64,000 bases of DNA from assembly GCF_026004075.1 (NCBI RefSeq), contig NZ_BPIK01000001.1, positions 970,041 through 1,034,040 of the forward strand, given 5' to 3'. The stretch is from Meiothermus sp. GTDB lineage: Bacteria; Deinococcota; Deinococci; Deinococcales; Thermaceae. This document shows positions 8,773 to 17,051 of this stretch, piece after piece (within the stretch, counting starts at the first letter, position 1; every line of letters begins with the position of its first letter). The notes under the pieces are model-generated. The model worked only from the letters and a program-made list of their open reading frames with translations. It made no database searches and was not told the origin of the DNA. The translations under genes and the position numbers were made by a program.

Positions 8773-9858
8773 ATGAAGAAGTGGTCGGTCTTGTGGGTAC
8801 TGGCAGTCTTCGTGTTGGCATCGCTGGCGAGCGCACAGCAAAACCTGGTCAAGGTCAACTTGCAGCTCAAGTGGTTTCCGCAAGCCCAGTTTGCGGGTTT
8901 CTTTGTAGCCAAGGAGCGGGGCTTTTTCCGGGCGCAGGGGCTGGATGTAACCCTGCTGCCGGCGGGCGACCAATCCCCCATTCAGGTGGTGCAGTCCGGC
9001 GCAGCCGACTTCGGCACGACCTGGATTGCCGACTTGCTCACCGCTCGGGAGCGCGGTATTCCGGTGGTGCACCTGGCCCAGATTTTCCAGCGCTCGGGCT
9101 TTACGCTGGTGGCGCTGAAATCCACCGGCATCAAGGACCTGTGCAAAGACCTGAAGGGTAAGAGCGTGGGGGTCTGGCCCTCCGGCAACGAGTACCCGGC
9201 GGTGGCTTTGTTCCGCAAGTGCGGCCTGACCAGCTCGCTGGATCCCAGGGTAACCAACCCCGATGTTACCGCGGTAAGCTACCCCTTCGACCCGGCTTTG
9301 GTTTTCCCCGACAAGGTGCAACTGGTCTCGGCCATGATCTACAACGAGGTCAACCAGATTGCCGGACTGGGCTACGACGAGACCAAGGTGGATGTGTTCA
9401 AGCTGGCCGATGAAGGTATCAACCTGCTCGAGGATCTCCTATTCACCACCGAACGGGTCTTGAACGAGCGCAACTTCAAGGGTTCAGGCCTGACGGGCCG
9501 GCAGGTAGCCGCCCGCCTGATTCGGGCCTCCATCCAGGGCTGGAACTGGGCGGTGGCCAACCAGGCCGAAACCGTCGAAAAGTACGTGCTGCCCTTCTGC
9601 GGTAACACCTGCAAAGGCTCCGGCACCCGCGCCGATGCCAAGGGCCACCAGACCTGGCAGATGGCTGAGATCGCCAAACTCTACAACGCTGGGGCCACCG
9701 CTAAGGGCTGGCCGGGTTTCCTGGTGCCTGCCGACTACCAGGCCTCGGTGCGCCTGCTGCGCGAGCAGGGCATCCTGACCAAAGACCCTCCAGCGGCCAC
9801 CGTGGACTATGGCCCCTGGGAAGCCGCCACTGGCAAGCGGGCTCGAGACTGGAAATAA
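8773..9858 (+). CDS. ABC transporter substrate-binding protein, ThiY/NMT1-like
   Basis: The 361-residue protein has a cleavable signal peptide (MKKW, hydrophobic core, ending near ASAQQN). It then carries the LQLKWFPQAQFAGFFVA signature of the NMT1/THI5-like (ThiY) family of solute receptors, which bind pyrimidine-type ligands such as formylaminopyrimidine. Four cysteines in the mature part (KDLCKDL, RKCGL and FCGNTC) could form disulfides. Its position, with the permease/ATPase genes upstream and ureidopropionase downstream, argues for uptake of a pyrimidine, hydantoin or dihydropyrimidine feeding the cluster. The ligand is not determined by the sequence. Confidence 0.87.
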   Translation: MKKWSVLWVLAVFVLASLASAQQNLVKVNLQLKWFPQAQFAGFFVAKERGFFRAQGLDVTLLPAGDQSPIQVVQSGAADFGTTWIADLLTARERGIPVVHLAQIFQRSGFTLVALKSTGIKDLCKDLKGKSVGVWPSGNEYPAVALFRKCGLTSSLDPRVTNPDVTAVSYPFDPALVFPDKVQLVSAMIYNEVNQIAGLGYDETKVDVFKLADEGINLLEDLLFTTERVLNERNFKGSGLTGRQVAARLIRASIQGWNWAVANQAETVEKYVLPFCGNTCKGSGTRADAKGHQTWQMAEIAKLYNAGATAKGWPGFLVPADYQASVRLLREQGILTKDPPAATVDYGPWEAATGKRARDWK

Positions 9859-9948
9859 CCTGAGCTTGAGCAAGAAATGATTGTGCCAGGGGGCGGACAG
9901 TGTGTCGCCCCCTATTTCACCCCAGGGCTACGCTTTTTGGAGACAACC

Positions 9949-11187
9949 ATGCTAAACCCCAAACGAACCGTTGAAGAACTCAAGGAACTGCGTGACCTGA
10001 CCGCCGACGAAAACGGCGCCTGGCGGGTGGCCTGGACCGATACCTGGCTCAAAGCGCGCGAATGGTTCAACCGCAAGCTGGAGGGCCTACCGGTAGAGCA
10101 ACACTACGACGCCGCCGGCAACAACTGGGTGACGCTCAAGGGCAAAAGCGAAAAAGCCCTTCTGATTGGGGGCCACCTGGACTCGGTGCCGGGCGGGGGC
10201 TGGCTGGATGGCTGCCTTAACGTGCTGGCGGGCCTCGAGGTTCTGCGTCGCATCGCCGAGGAGTACCAGGGGAATCCCCCGGTCACAGTGCGGCTGGTGG
10301 ACTGGGCCGACGAAGAAGGGGCCCGCTTTGGGCGCAGCCTGCTGGGTTCCTCGGCCTTCTCGGGCACCCTCGAGCCCGAGCTGGAAAAAGACCGCACCGA
10401 CAAGGACGGCATCCGCCTGGAGGAGGCCCTGCGGCGCTGCGGGGTAGAGATGAGCAGGATGCTCGAGGCCCGGAGCGAACAGAAAAACGCCGCAGCCTAC
10501 CTCGAGCTCCACATCGAACAGGGCCCGGTGCTGCTGGACATGGGCCTGCCCCTGGGGGTGGTTCTGGGAACCTTCGGGGTCGAGCGCCACGCCATCACCT
10601 TTAGGGGCCAGGCCGCCCACTCCGGCTCCACGCCCATGCATAAGCGCAAGGATGCTTTTCTGGCCGCAGGCAAAATGGCCTCCGAGATCTACAACATCAC
10701 CGACCGTAACGGAGGGGTTAGCACCATCGGAAGCTGCATCACCAAACCGGGGATTGTGACCAGCGTGGTGGCGGAATGCACCATCACCCTCGACCAGCGC
10801 CACCTCGATGCCGATGCCCTGGCCCGCCTTAAGTTCGAGGCCGAAAAAGCCAGCCAGCGCTTCGCCCGCGAGGGAGGCCTGCCGGAGCCGGAGTGGAACA
10901 CCATCTGGCGGATTCACCCCATCCTGTTCCACCCCGAGCTGATCGAGTTCTGCGACCAGGCCATCCGCGAGGTGGCCGGGGTCTCGCACCGCCTGCCCTC
11001 GGGGCCCCTGCACGACGCCGCCGAGGTGGCCCGTGCCGGCATTCCCACGGTGATGATGTTCGTGCAGAGTCTGCACGGTATCAGCCACAACAAAATCGAG
11101 GACACCAAGGAAGAACACCTCGAGCTTGCGGTGCAGGCCCTGGATCGGCTGGCCGAGAAAACCATGCACTGGATTGCCAAGCAGTAG
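9949..11187 (+). CDS. M20 family N-carbamoyl-amino-acid hydrolase / beta-ureidopropionase
   Basis: The 412-residue metallopeptidase-fold amidase removes the carbamoyl group from N-carbamoyl-beta-alanine or N-carbamoyl-L-amino acids. Di-metal ligands are visible: GGHLDSVPGGGWLDG (about residues 75-89), DEEGARFG near residue 120, LHIEQGP near residue 187 and the late HDAAEVA near residue 357. I prefer ATG 9949 because GGAG lies 6 nt upstream and the family N terminus starts there; the same frame stays open back to 9877, but those 24 codons look non-coding. It supplies the third step after PreTA and dihydropyrimidinase. The pathway enzyme with an L-carbamoylase-like fold is common in bacteria. 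Confidence 0.87.
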   Translation: MLNPKRTVEELKELRDLTADENGAWRVAWTDTWLKAREWFNRKLEGLPVEQHYDAAGNNWVTLKGKSEKALLIGGHLDSVPGGGWLDGCLNVLAGLEVLRRIAEEYQGNPPVTVRLVDWADEEGARFGRSLLGSSAFSGTLEPELEKDRTDKDGIRLEEALRRCGVEMSRMLEARSEQKNAAAYLELHIEQGPVLLDMGLPLGVVLGTFGVERHAITFRGQAAHSGSTPMHKRKDAFLAAGKMASEIYNITDRNGGVSTIGSCITKPGIVTSVVAECTITLDQRHLDADALARLKFEAEKASQRFAREGGLPEPEWNTIWRIHPILFHPELIEFCDQAIREVAGVSHRLPSGPLHDAAEVARAGIPTVMMFVQSLHGISHNKIEDTKEEHLELAVQALDRLAEKTMHWIAKQ

Positions 11188-11190
11188 GGT

Positions 11191-11898
11191 ATGCACCTGC
11201 CCACCCTGCGCCAGATTCTCGAGCTTCCCGCCTTTGCCGGGGCAGAACTGCTCTCGGGGCAGGGTCGGCTCGAGGCCCCCATCACCTGGGTGCACGTGGC
11301 CGAGGTGCTGGACGTGGCCCGGCTGCTGTCGGGGGGCGAGCTGGTGCTTTCCACCGGCCTCGAGCTCTCCCGCAGCACGCCCGAGGCCCAGGTGGCCTAT
11401 GTGCGCTCGCTGGCCGAGGCCGGGGTGGGTGGGCTCGGCCTCGAGTTGGTGCAGTGGCTCACCGAGGTGCCCCCGGAGATGCTGCAAACCGCCCGAATGC
11501 TGCAATTCCCCATTCTGGCTTTTCGCACCGAGGTGCGCTTTGCCGACCTGACCCGCGCGGCCCACGAGCGCATTCTGCGCCCAGCGGTGGATAAGGAAGA
11601 GCCGCTGCTGGACTCCCTCCTGGAGGCCCTGGTCGAGACCGGCCGCGACCGCAGCTTTCTGCAGCGCCAGCTAGGGGCTATCCTGAACCTGCCCAGCCGG
11701 CCCCGCAGCACCCTGCTGGCTACCCTGGAAGCCCTGCTGGCCTCGCAGTTCAACATTGCCGAGACCGCCCGCCGGCTGGGGGTGCGCCGGCAGAGCATCT
11801 ACTACCGCCTCGAGCAGCTCAGGGGCATGCTGGGCGACCTCGAGAGTCCCGAACGGCGGCTGGGGTTGTGGGTGGCGCTGGAGCTGCTCAAGCGCTGA
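11191..11898 (+). CDS. short PucR-type transcriptional regulator
   Basis: The 235-residue protein combines the N-terminal PucR ligand domain (about residues 1-125, including a WVHVAEVLDVARLL segment) with a C-terminal helix-turn-helix of the same family (FNIAETARRLGVRRQSIYYRL, about residues 186-206). PucR proteins usually also have a central GGDEF-like domain and run well over 400 residues; it is absent here, leaving a minimal sensor-DNA-binding unit. PucR regulators often control purine, pyrimidine or amino-acid catabolism. The start is only 3 nt after the M20 hydrolase stop, so it is the last gene of the cluster and a likely self-linked regulator. Confidence 0.8.
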   Translation: MHLPTLRQILELPAFAGAELLSGQGRLEAPITWVHVAEVLDVARLLSGGELVLSTGLELSRSTPEAQVAYVRSLAEAGVGGLGLELVQWLTEVPPEMLQTARMLQFPILAFRTEVRFADLTRAAHERILRPAVDKEEPLLDSLLEALVETGRDRSFLQRQLGAILNLPSRPRSTLLATLEALLASQFNIAETARRLGVRRQSIYYRLEQLRGMLGDLESPERRLGLWVALELLKR

Positions 11899-12078
11899 GT
11901 CAAGCCGGTGTGCAAAAGGCTATTCTGAGCGCGGTTTCTGCTAATACCCGTTGTTGCAGGGTCGTTTCTGGACAAAATAACCTATACGCGGAGGGTCGGC
12001 TGAGCTTGTCGAAGCCGATCCACACGCCGCATAGAACGGTAGTGGGCTCCCAACACGGCGTGCTGCTCGAATCGCTCT
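11899..12078. other. gene-free stretch with an imperfect hairpin
   Basis: No coding signal is seen. GGTCGGCTGAGCTTGTCG near 11,995-12,012 followed by AAGCCGATCC can fold into an imperfect hairpin. Its core (GCTGAGCTTGTCGAAGC) resembles a short palindromic repeat common in many bacterial genomes. The dispersed hairpin repeat at 12079-12160 follows directly. Confidence 0.35.
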
Positions 12079-12160
12079 GACTTATACCGGTTCCGCTTGA
12101 ACCCTTCGCCTGTGGGTGTAATCAAAGGTGAAGGGTTCGAGCCGACCGAAGAGTAGGAAT
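12079..12160 (-). repeat. dispersed hairpin repeat, copy A (inverse of 44233-44315)
   Basis: Arms at 12095-12110 (GCTTGAACCCTTCGCC) and 12127-12142 (GGTGAAGGGTTCGAGC) pair over 16 positions, with two G-T wobbles, around a 16-nt loop. The reverse complement aligns along about 82 bp with 44233-44315, including the flanks CTTCGGTCGGC and AAGCGGAA. The stem keeps pairing although an A-T pair in the other copy is a G-C pair here. Both copies lie between convergent genes. Confidence 0.8.
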
Positions 12161-12165
12161 GTGTA

Positions 12166-12534
12166 TTACGGCCAGACCGCCCGTGAGGCCAGACCCGTCA
12201 GGGCCAGCAACAAAAAGTACAGCAGCGCCGAGCCGCCAAACACCTCTACCGCGCTCCAGTGGGTGCGCCCGAACACCCTTTCGCCAATGTAAAGCGTAGG
12301 GTAGGCATACAGCAGCACGAATGAGGCCAGCCGACCGCCCATGGACTGCTGGAATTTGTGGTTGACCACCTCGTTGATGAACTGTCGGTCGTGCTCGCTC
12401 AATTCGCTGTAATCGCGCCCACCTAGCTCGGACTCGAGCATCCGGCGGTGCAGATGGTTCATGGTGCGGTGGGCAAAAAAGGCAGCAATGCTCAAGGCCA
12501 GGGTAATCAGAAGGGGAGCAACCAGAGAGCTCAT
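12166..12534 (-). CDS. hypothetical membrane protein, 122 residues
   Basis: The product has an N-terminal membrane helix (LVAPLLITLALSIAAFFA), a charged central segment of about 45 residues rich in His, Arg and Glu, and two C-terminal hydrophobic stretches ending at AVWP. I do not recognise the family. I chose ATG 12534 rather than an upstream in-frame start because TATACT at 12543-12548 (minus strand) lies 8 nt before it, the spacing expected for a leaderless transcript, and no Shine-Dalgarno is present. Confidence 0.65.
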   Translation of the reverse strand: MSSLVAPLLITLALSIAAFFAHRTMNHLHRRMLESELGGRDYSELSEHDRQFINEVVNHKFQQSMGGRLASFVLLYAYPTLYIGERVFGRTHWSAVEVFGGSALLYFLLLALTGLASRAVWP

Positions 12535-12773
12535 CGCCCTGGAGTATAGGTTGTGGGCGGGGCGGCTCGAGTGATATTCAACCTGTAGATTTGCAGTAAA
12601 AGTCACGCCTCACCACCAAACAACCCAGCAGCCAACGGGTCGGCAGCATGAGTTTTGTGAGCGTGGGACAGGGGTTTTTACTTCACCACTGTAGGGTAAA
12701 GTCCGCCGCTTGAATAGCAGCTATATCCCCATCGTTGGGCGCAATTTCTGGCAGGCTGGAGGTGGAGGAATCT

Positions 12774-13106
12774 ATGCCCCTTCTGATCTGTCCAAACTGC
12801 GAAACCGGAATGAACGAAATTCAGCGCAATGGTGTGCACATAGACGTCTGCCCCAAGTGCCGGGGTGTCTGGCTCGACGGTGGTGAGATGGAAAAACTGC
12901 TGGGCCAGGTGCGCCAGTACGAACAGGAATACGAGGCAGAACTCGAGAGCTACCGCCGCCAGCAGTACGCCCCGCCGCAGCCTCAGGGCTATACCCCTCC
13001 GCCAGCCCATCACCGCAACCCCTACGACACCGACGACGACGAGTACTACAAGCGCCACGGCAAGAAGAAAAGCAAGCTGGGCCGGCTTTTCGACCTGTTC
13101 GACTAA
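12774..13106 (+). CDS. zinc-ribbon protein of the TFIIB-type (zf-TFIIB) family
   Basis: The 110-residue protein starts with a zinc-binding pair, CPNCETGM near residue 6 and CPKCRGVWLDGGEMEKLL near residue 26, the classic signature of small bacterial zf-TFIIB proteins of unknown function. The rest is a low-complexity linker rich in Gln, Pro and Tyr, then an acidic stretch (DTDDDEYY), a basic HGKKKSKLG and the tail FDLFD. ATG 12774 is preferred because GGAGGTGGAGGA precedes it by a few bases. The upstream 13 codons in frame are not needed. Confidence 0.78.
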   Translation: MPLLICPNCETGMNEIQRNGVHIDVCPKCRGVWLDGGEMEKLLGQVRQYEQEYEAELESYRRQQYAPPQPQGYTPPPAHHRNPYDTDDDEYYKRHGKKKSKLGRLFDLFD

Positions 13107-13135
13107 TCCTGTCCCTTGCTTTGCAATAGCAAAGG

Positions 13136-13266
13136 CTCGAGTTCACTTTCCTCCCACAATTTATACTCAGTAAACACACCCAGCACCATCTTGCTTTTTT
13201 TTTTGACCTTCCCGGTATCCTCCTGGCAGCACTCTCTTTCCGCCCTGCAACCCAGGAGGCTTGGTT
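13136..13266 (+). promoter_or_regulatory. leader of the large toxin gene: -10 box, T10 tract, strong Shine-Dalgarno
   Basis: TATACT near 13161 is a good -10 box, though the -35 region is poor. A run of ten T residues occupies 13195-13204 inside the presumed 5' UTR, and AGGAGG at 13254-13259 lies 7 nt before an ATG at 13267. The T10 tract and the C8 tract at 13339-13346 are both prone to slippage. The last CTCGAG hexamer before the compositional gap is at 13136. Confidence 0.45.
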
Positions 13267-13372
13267 ATGCTGCATCAAAAAGGGCATTGGCTCGGTCTGT
13301 GGACATGGCTCCTGCTGGTATTGCTGGCTTGTAGCCCGCCCCCCCCGTCCGGCCACCCCCACCGCCACCGCG
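13267..13372 (+). other. out-of-frame lipoprotein signal of the toxin gene, C8 slippage tract
   Basis: ATG 13267 with AGGAGG 7 nt upstream encodes MLHQKGHWLGLW, a hydrophobic core and a lipobox ending LLVLLACS, so a lipoprotein signal with Cys near residue 22. This frame does not continue into the large protein. A run of eight C at 13339-13346 separates the two; with seven C the signal would read straight through SPPPRPATPTATAV into GLNAQFYP. The gene is thus either phase-variable and off here, read through by slippage, or affected by a sequencing error. Confidence 0.8.
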
Positions 13373-16300
13373 GTGGGCCTCAACGCCCAGTTCTACCCCA
13401 ACCCCAGCTTTAGCGGCCCCGCCCTGGCTCGCCTGGAACCCCGCCTGGCCCTTGCGGGGCAGGTGCCCGGCCTGCGTCCGGGGCCCTTCTCGGCCCGCTA
13501 CGAAGGCGCCCTGCTACCCCCCAGGGACGGCGATTACACCCTGCACTTGGTGGGCCAGGGCCAGACCTGCGTCTTCGACGACCTCTCGCTTTACGCGGGC
13601 AGCAAGCAGCCCCTGGGGCCGGCCCCCGAGCTGGCCTCCAACCGGCTCAACAACCCCGCCTTCGAGCAGGGCCTCACTGGCTGGACGCTGGCCACCGGCA
13701 ACGCCACCACCCCCGCCGAGGGGCAGAGCGGCCAGGCCCTGGCCTACCAGGCCTGGAGCTGGGTCTACCAGATCGTCCCCCTCACGGGATTAACCCCTGG
13801 GGAGCGGCTGGTCTTGCGGGGCTTTTTGCGCAACCCCAACGCCCAGGCCTGCACCCTGGGCCTGCAAGGGGGCAGCGAGACCGCCCTCACCTTCGACCAG
13901 CCCGTACACTACCGGGCCCTGGACTGGCAGGAGGTCTACACCGAGGTCACCTTCCCCAGCGGCACCACCTGGCTGGGGGCCTACCTGGCCGGGCCGGAGG
14001 GCTGCCGCTTCGACGATCTGCAGTTGGGGGTGCCCGAGAGCGGCGGCTCCCCCCTGCCCACCGGCATCAGCCTGAACGCCCGCACCGCCTTGGCCGGCAG
14101 CGGCTTCAACCTGGCCGCTGAGGGGGGCGAGGAGGGGGTGAGCTATAGCTGGGAACTGGGCGACGGCACCACCGCCACCGGCGAGACCGTCTACCACGAG
14201 TACCGCCAGCCGGGTTACTACACCATCACCCTCACCGCCACCGCGCCCGACGGCCAGACCGCCACCTTCCAGCAGCAGGTGGCCCAGCTCCCCAGCATCC
14301 ACGCCATGCCGGAGTTCCGGGCCCTGGCCGACCCCTTCCCGCTGGCCTTCGATGTGCAGTACCCGCTGAGCGGCCATACCTACGAGTGGCGCTTCAGCGA
14401 CGGTGCGGTGCTGAACGGCCCCCGGGTGGAGCGAACCTTTGAGAACCTGGGCTTCTACGGCCTGACCCTGGTCATCTACGAGGAGCCCAGCCCCACCGGC
14501 CTGGGCCGCCAGAGCAGCGAGCGCCGGGTGGTGGCCGTCGAGCAGACCCGCATCAACCGCATCGCCGAGGTGCCCATCGCCGACATCCAGGGCTTCCAGA
14601 CCGGCCCCACCAGCTTCATCTTCAGCGCGGCAGCCTCCGAAGGGGAGGGCCCCCTGACCTACACCTGGGACTTTGGCGACGGCACCAGCGCCACCGGGGC
14701 CGAGGTCAGCAAAACCTACAGCGGCAATGGGCGCTACCCCATTACCCTCACGGTGCGCGACCGCTTCGGCCAGACCGACCAGGAGGAGGCGGTGGTCACC
14801 CTGGGCACCCAGTACGCCCCCGGTAGCCCGGCCACCCGGGTCGAGGCCGGTTACAGCGGGGGGTTGCAGGGACAGTCGGCCGTTGCCAGCCCGGCCGCGC
14901 CCAACCCCTTTGCGGGCGCGCAAACCTCCAAGCTGCGCGTGCGCCCCCGGCCCGACCGGGCCCTCCAGGCCCTCTCGCTGGAGGCCGAACTCAACCGCCG
15001 CACCCAGCGCAGCCGCATCCGCTACCTGGCCCCCAACACCGCACCCGGCCCCAGCCTGCGGGCCCAGGCCGCCAACCTGGAACTCAGCAACCCCTTCCCC
15101 TTCGTGCTCCACAGCGGGGTGAACAGCCTGGGCGCTGTCCACGAAGCCCCCAGCACCAGCGACCTTTTCCGGCTGGGCTCGGCCAGCGTGCAGGTGCGGG
15201 GGCTCCCACAGCCCCAGGGCCTGGCCTGGGACTACGAGGGGGTAGACCCCCAGGCCAACACCGCCGCCCGCATCCGGGTCTTCCGCCCCGCCTTCCCCAA
15301 CCCGCTGCCCGCCGGCCGCACCCCCCTGCGCACCCAGGCCCAGCTGCAAAGCGGCGCCACGGTGGCCCTGGAAAGCGACCTGGCCGCCTTCGCCGGCCTG
15401 CGGGTGCCGCGGGTCACCCTCTCGGTGCTGCCCGATACCCAGTTCCCCAGCGGGCCCAGCGTGCAGGAGTACCTGGTGCAGGTGGGGGGCCAGACCGAGC
15501 TGATGGCCCAGGTGAACATCCGGGTTGGCCAGGTCTCACAGAACGGCTTCGTCTTCTTCGAGCTGCCGGTCTATGCGGTGGACGAGGCTGGCAACCTCCT
15601 GAGCGACGTCTCGGGGGTCTTCTACGCCCGCTTTGCCGACCCCCGCATCCTCTCCATCAGCGGCGAGATGGTGCGGGGCCGGGCCAGCATGACGGTGGCC
15701 CTCAACCTGGCCAACTTCGCCGACGGCACCACCCAGTTCGACCTGCGACCCCTCACCCTCTTCTCCGGCAACCCCCAGAACCCCTGCGGCCCCAACAACC
15801 AGTACGCCCCCTTCGGCGCCACCCTCGCGGGCTGCACCCAGCTCACCGCCAGCTATGCGGCCCCGGCAGGGCTGAACCTGGAGGCCTACCCCTACACCCT
15901 GCCCGAGGACTACCCAAGCCGCACCAACCGCATCCTGATTGGTAAGAACCTGGACGAGGTCGGCCTCTACGACCAGAACCTGCGCGACGCCATCGAGACC
16001 GGCCTGGAGCTATCCGGCCAGGGCCTGCGGGCCCAGAGCAGCGCCGGTGAGATCGCCCGGCTGATCCTGGGCTTCATCCCCATCGTGGGCGATGCCGTGG
16101 ACGGCCTGGAGCAGCTCTACAACGCCGCCACCGGCAGGCAGGTAGACCCCGTTTTGGCGGTGCTCTCGGCGGCAGGGCTGGCGTTAGACCTGGGCACCGG
16201 CGGGGTGGGGGACGTGACCGCTGGGGTCAAGGCCGCCTACCGCGTCAGCCTGGCCATCAGCCGGCAGGGCGGGGGCCTGGTGGCCCTGGTCATCCGCGAA

Positions 16301-17035
16301 CAGTTCGTCCAGTTCACCCGCGGGCGGCTCTCGCCGCAGGCGCTGGTGGACGGCCTGCGGCAGCGGTTCGGCAGAATGGTAGACCTGGCCAGGGCGCGGG
16401 GGTGTGGGGGGTTCTCGCTCAACAACCTTTGTTTGAAAGCTTACGACAAGGTATCTACCAGGGTTCAGGGTAACACCTCCGCTAATGAAGTCTTGCTGCA
16501 GATGGATGGCTTCATCGAAGAAGCCAGTCGGAGAGGTGTCCCTCCCCGAGAACATCTCGACACGCTGTCGCAGTTTGGCTCTTGCTTTGGCTATCGCAAC
16601 AGGGGGCTGCTATCGCTCTCGGTGCAGTCTACCAACGAGCGATGCGACCTGCTGGAGCTTCTGCGCTGGAGACTCCTGGCATTTGACCCAGATACAGGCA
16701 AGTGGCGTGCGGGCGAGGCTAACAGCGCCATCCGCTATGAACAGCAGTATGGGGGAACATTAACAAGGTACGAGCAGGGCGGCTTTGACTTCCGGCAAGG
16801 AACCACCACCTTCGACGTGAAAGGGGCCGTTGACCCCAGCCAGGCCAAAGCCTTCGCCGCCAACTTCAACGCGAGGGGTTTTGTGCGTAAAATCTCGGAG
16901 GAGCTCAATGACTCTACAGTGGATTTCATCATCGTGGAGACACTGTACATCCCGGAGGCGCAGAAGGCTGTGGTGGAGGCGCTGATAAACGAACTCCCAC
17001 CAGACCAGAGGAACCGTATCCGCATACTGCGATAG
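13373..17035 (+). CDS. polymorphic toxin: PA14-like/PKD surface protein with C-terminal PD-(D/E)XK-like nuclease
   Basis: The open frame encodes 1,220 residues, first possible start GTG 13373 without a ribosome-binding site; the natural start is probably ATG 13267 across the C8 tract. Order of domains: a PA14-like beta-sandwich (about 1-75), a carbohydrate-binding-like module (LNNPAFEQGLTGW near 96), three PKD-type domains (WELGDGTT near 260, WRFSDGAV near 340, WDFGDGTS near 432) and a long beta-rich middle. A hydrophobic pre-toxin segment follows (GFIPIVGDAVDGLEQLY near 900, to about 1000), then a variable C-terminal domain. That last domain contains an E, YGG, FDF, DVKG series (about 1120-1150) fitting a PD-(D/E)XK nuclease. 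Polymorphic toxins kill competitors and need a neighbouring immunity protein. Release route is not evident. Confidence 0.72.
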   Translation: MGLNAQFYPNPSFSGPALARLEPRLALAGQVPGLRPGPFSARYEGALLPPRDGDYTLHLVGQGQTCVFDDLSLYAGSKQPLGPAPELASNRLNNPAFEQGLTGWTLATGNATTPAEGQSGQALAYQAWSWVYQIVPLTGLTPGERLVLRGFLRNPNAQACTLGLQGGSETALTFDQPVHYRALDWQEVYTEVTFPSGTTWLGAYLAGPEGCRFDDLQLGVPESGGSPLPTGISLNARTALAGSGFNLAAEGGEEGVSYSWELGDGTTATGETVYHEYRQPGYYTITLTATAPDGQTATFQQQVAQLPSIHAMPEFRALADPFPLAFDVQYPLSGHTYEWRFSDGAVLNGPRVERTFENLGFYGLTLVIYEEPSPTGLGRQSSERRVVAVEQTRINRIAEVPIADIQGFQTGPTSFIFSAAASEGEGPLTYTWDFGDGTSATGAEVSKTYSGNGRYPITLTVRDRFGQTDQEEAVVTLGTQYAPGSPATRVEAGYSGGLQGQSAVASPAAPNPFAGAQTSKLRVRPRPDRALQALSLEAELNRRTQRSRIRYLAPNTAPGPSLRAQAANLELSNPFPFVLHSGVNSLGAVHEAPSTSDLFRLGSASVQVRGLPQPQGLAWDYEGVDPQANTAARIRVFRPAFPNPLPAGRTPLRTQAQLQSGATVALESDLAAFAGLRVPRVTLSVLPDTQFPSGPSVQEYLVQVGGQTELMAQVNIRVGQVSQNGFVFFELPVYAVDEAGNLLSDVSGVFYARFADPRILSISGEMVRGRASMTVALNLANFADGTTQFDLRPLTLFSGNPQNPCGPNNQYAPFGATLAGCTQLTASYAAPAGLNLEAYPYTLPEDYPSRTNRILIGKNLDEVGLYDQNLRDAIETGLELSGQGLRAQSSAGEIARLILGFIPIVGDAVDGLEQLYNAATGRQVDPVLAVLSAAGLALDLGTGGVGDVTAGVKAAYRVSLAISRQGGGLVALVIREQFVQFTRGRLSPQALVDGLRQRFGRMVDLARARGCGGFSLNNLCLKAYDKVSTRVQGNTSANEVLLQMDGFIEEASRRGVPPREHLDTLSQFGSCFGYRNRGLLSLSVQSTNERCDLLELLRWRLLAFDPDTGKWRAGEANSAIRYEQQYGGTLTRYEQGGFDFRQGTTTFDVKGAVDPSQAKAFAANFNARGFVRKISEELNDSTVDFIIVETLYIPEAQKAVVEALINELPPDQRNRIRILR
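16017..16374 (+). repeat. 358-bp direct repeat, pre-toxin segment, copy 1
   Basis: By direct reading this segment is identical base for base to 18607-18964. It encodes QGLRAQSSAGEIARLI through DGLRQRFGR, the pre-toxin region. Sequence diverges completely after GCAG at 16374. It is the natural crossover site between the full-length toxin gene and the downstream orphan cassette. Confidence 0.95.
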
Positions 17036-17051
17036 CCCTGATAATAACAAA

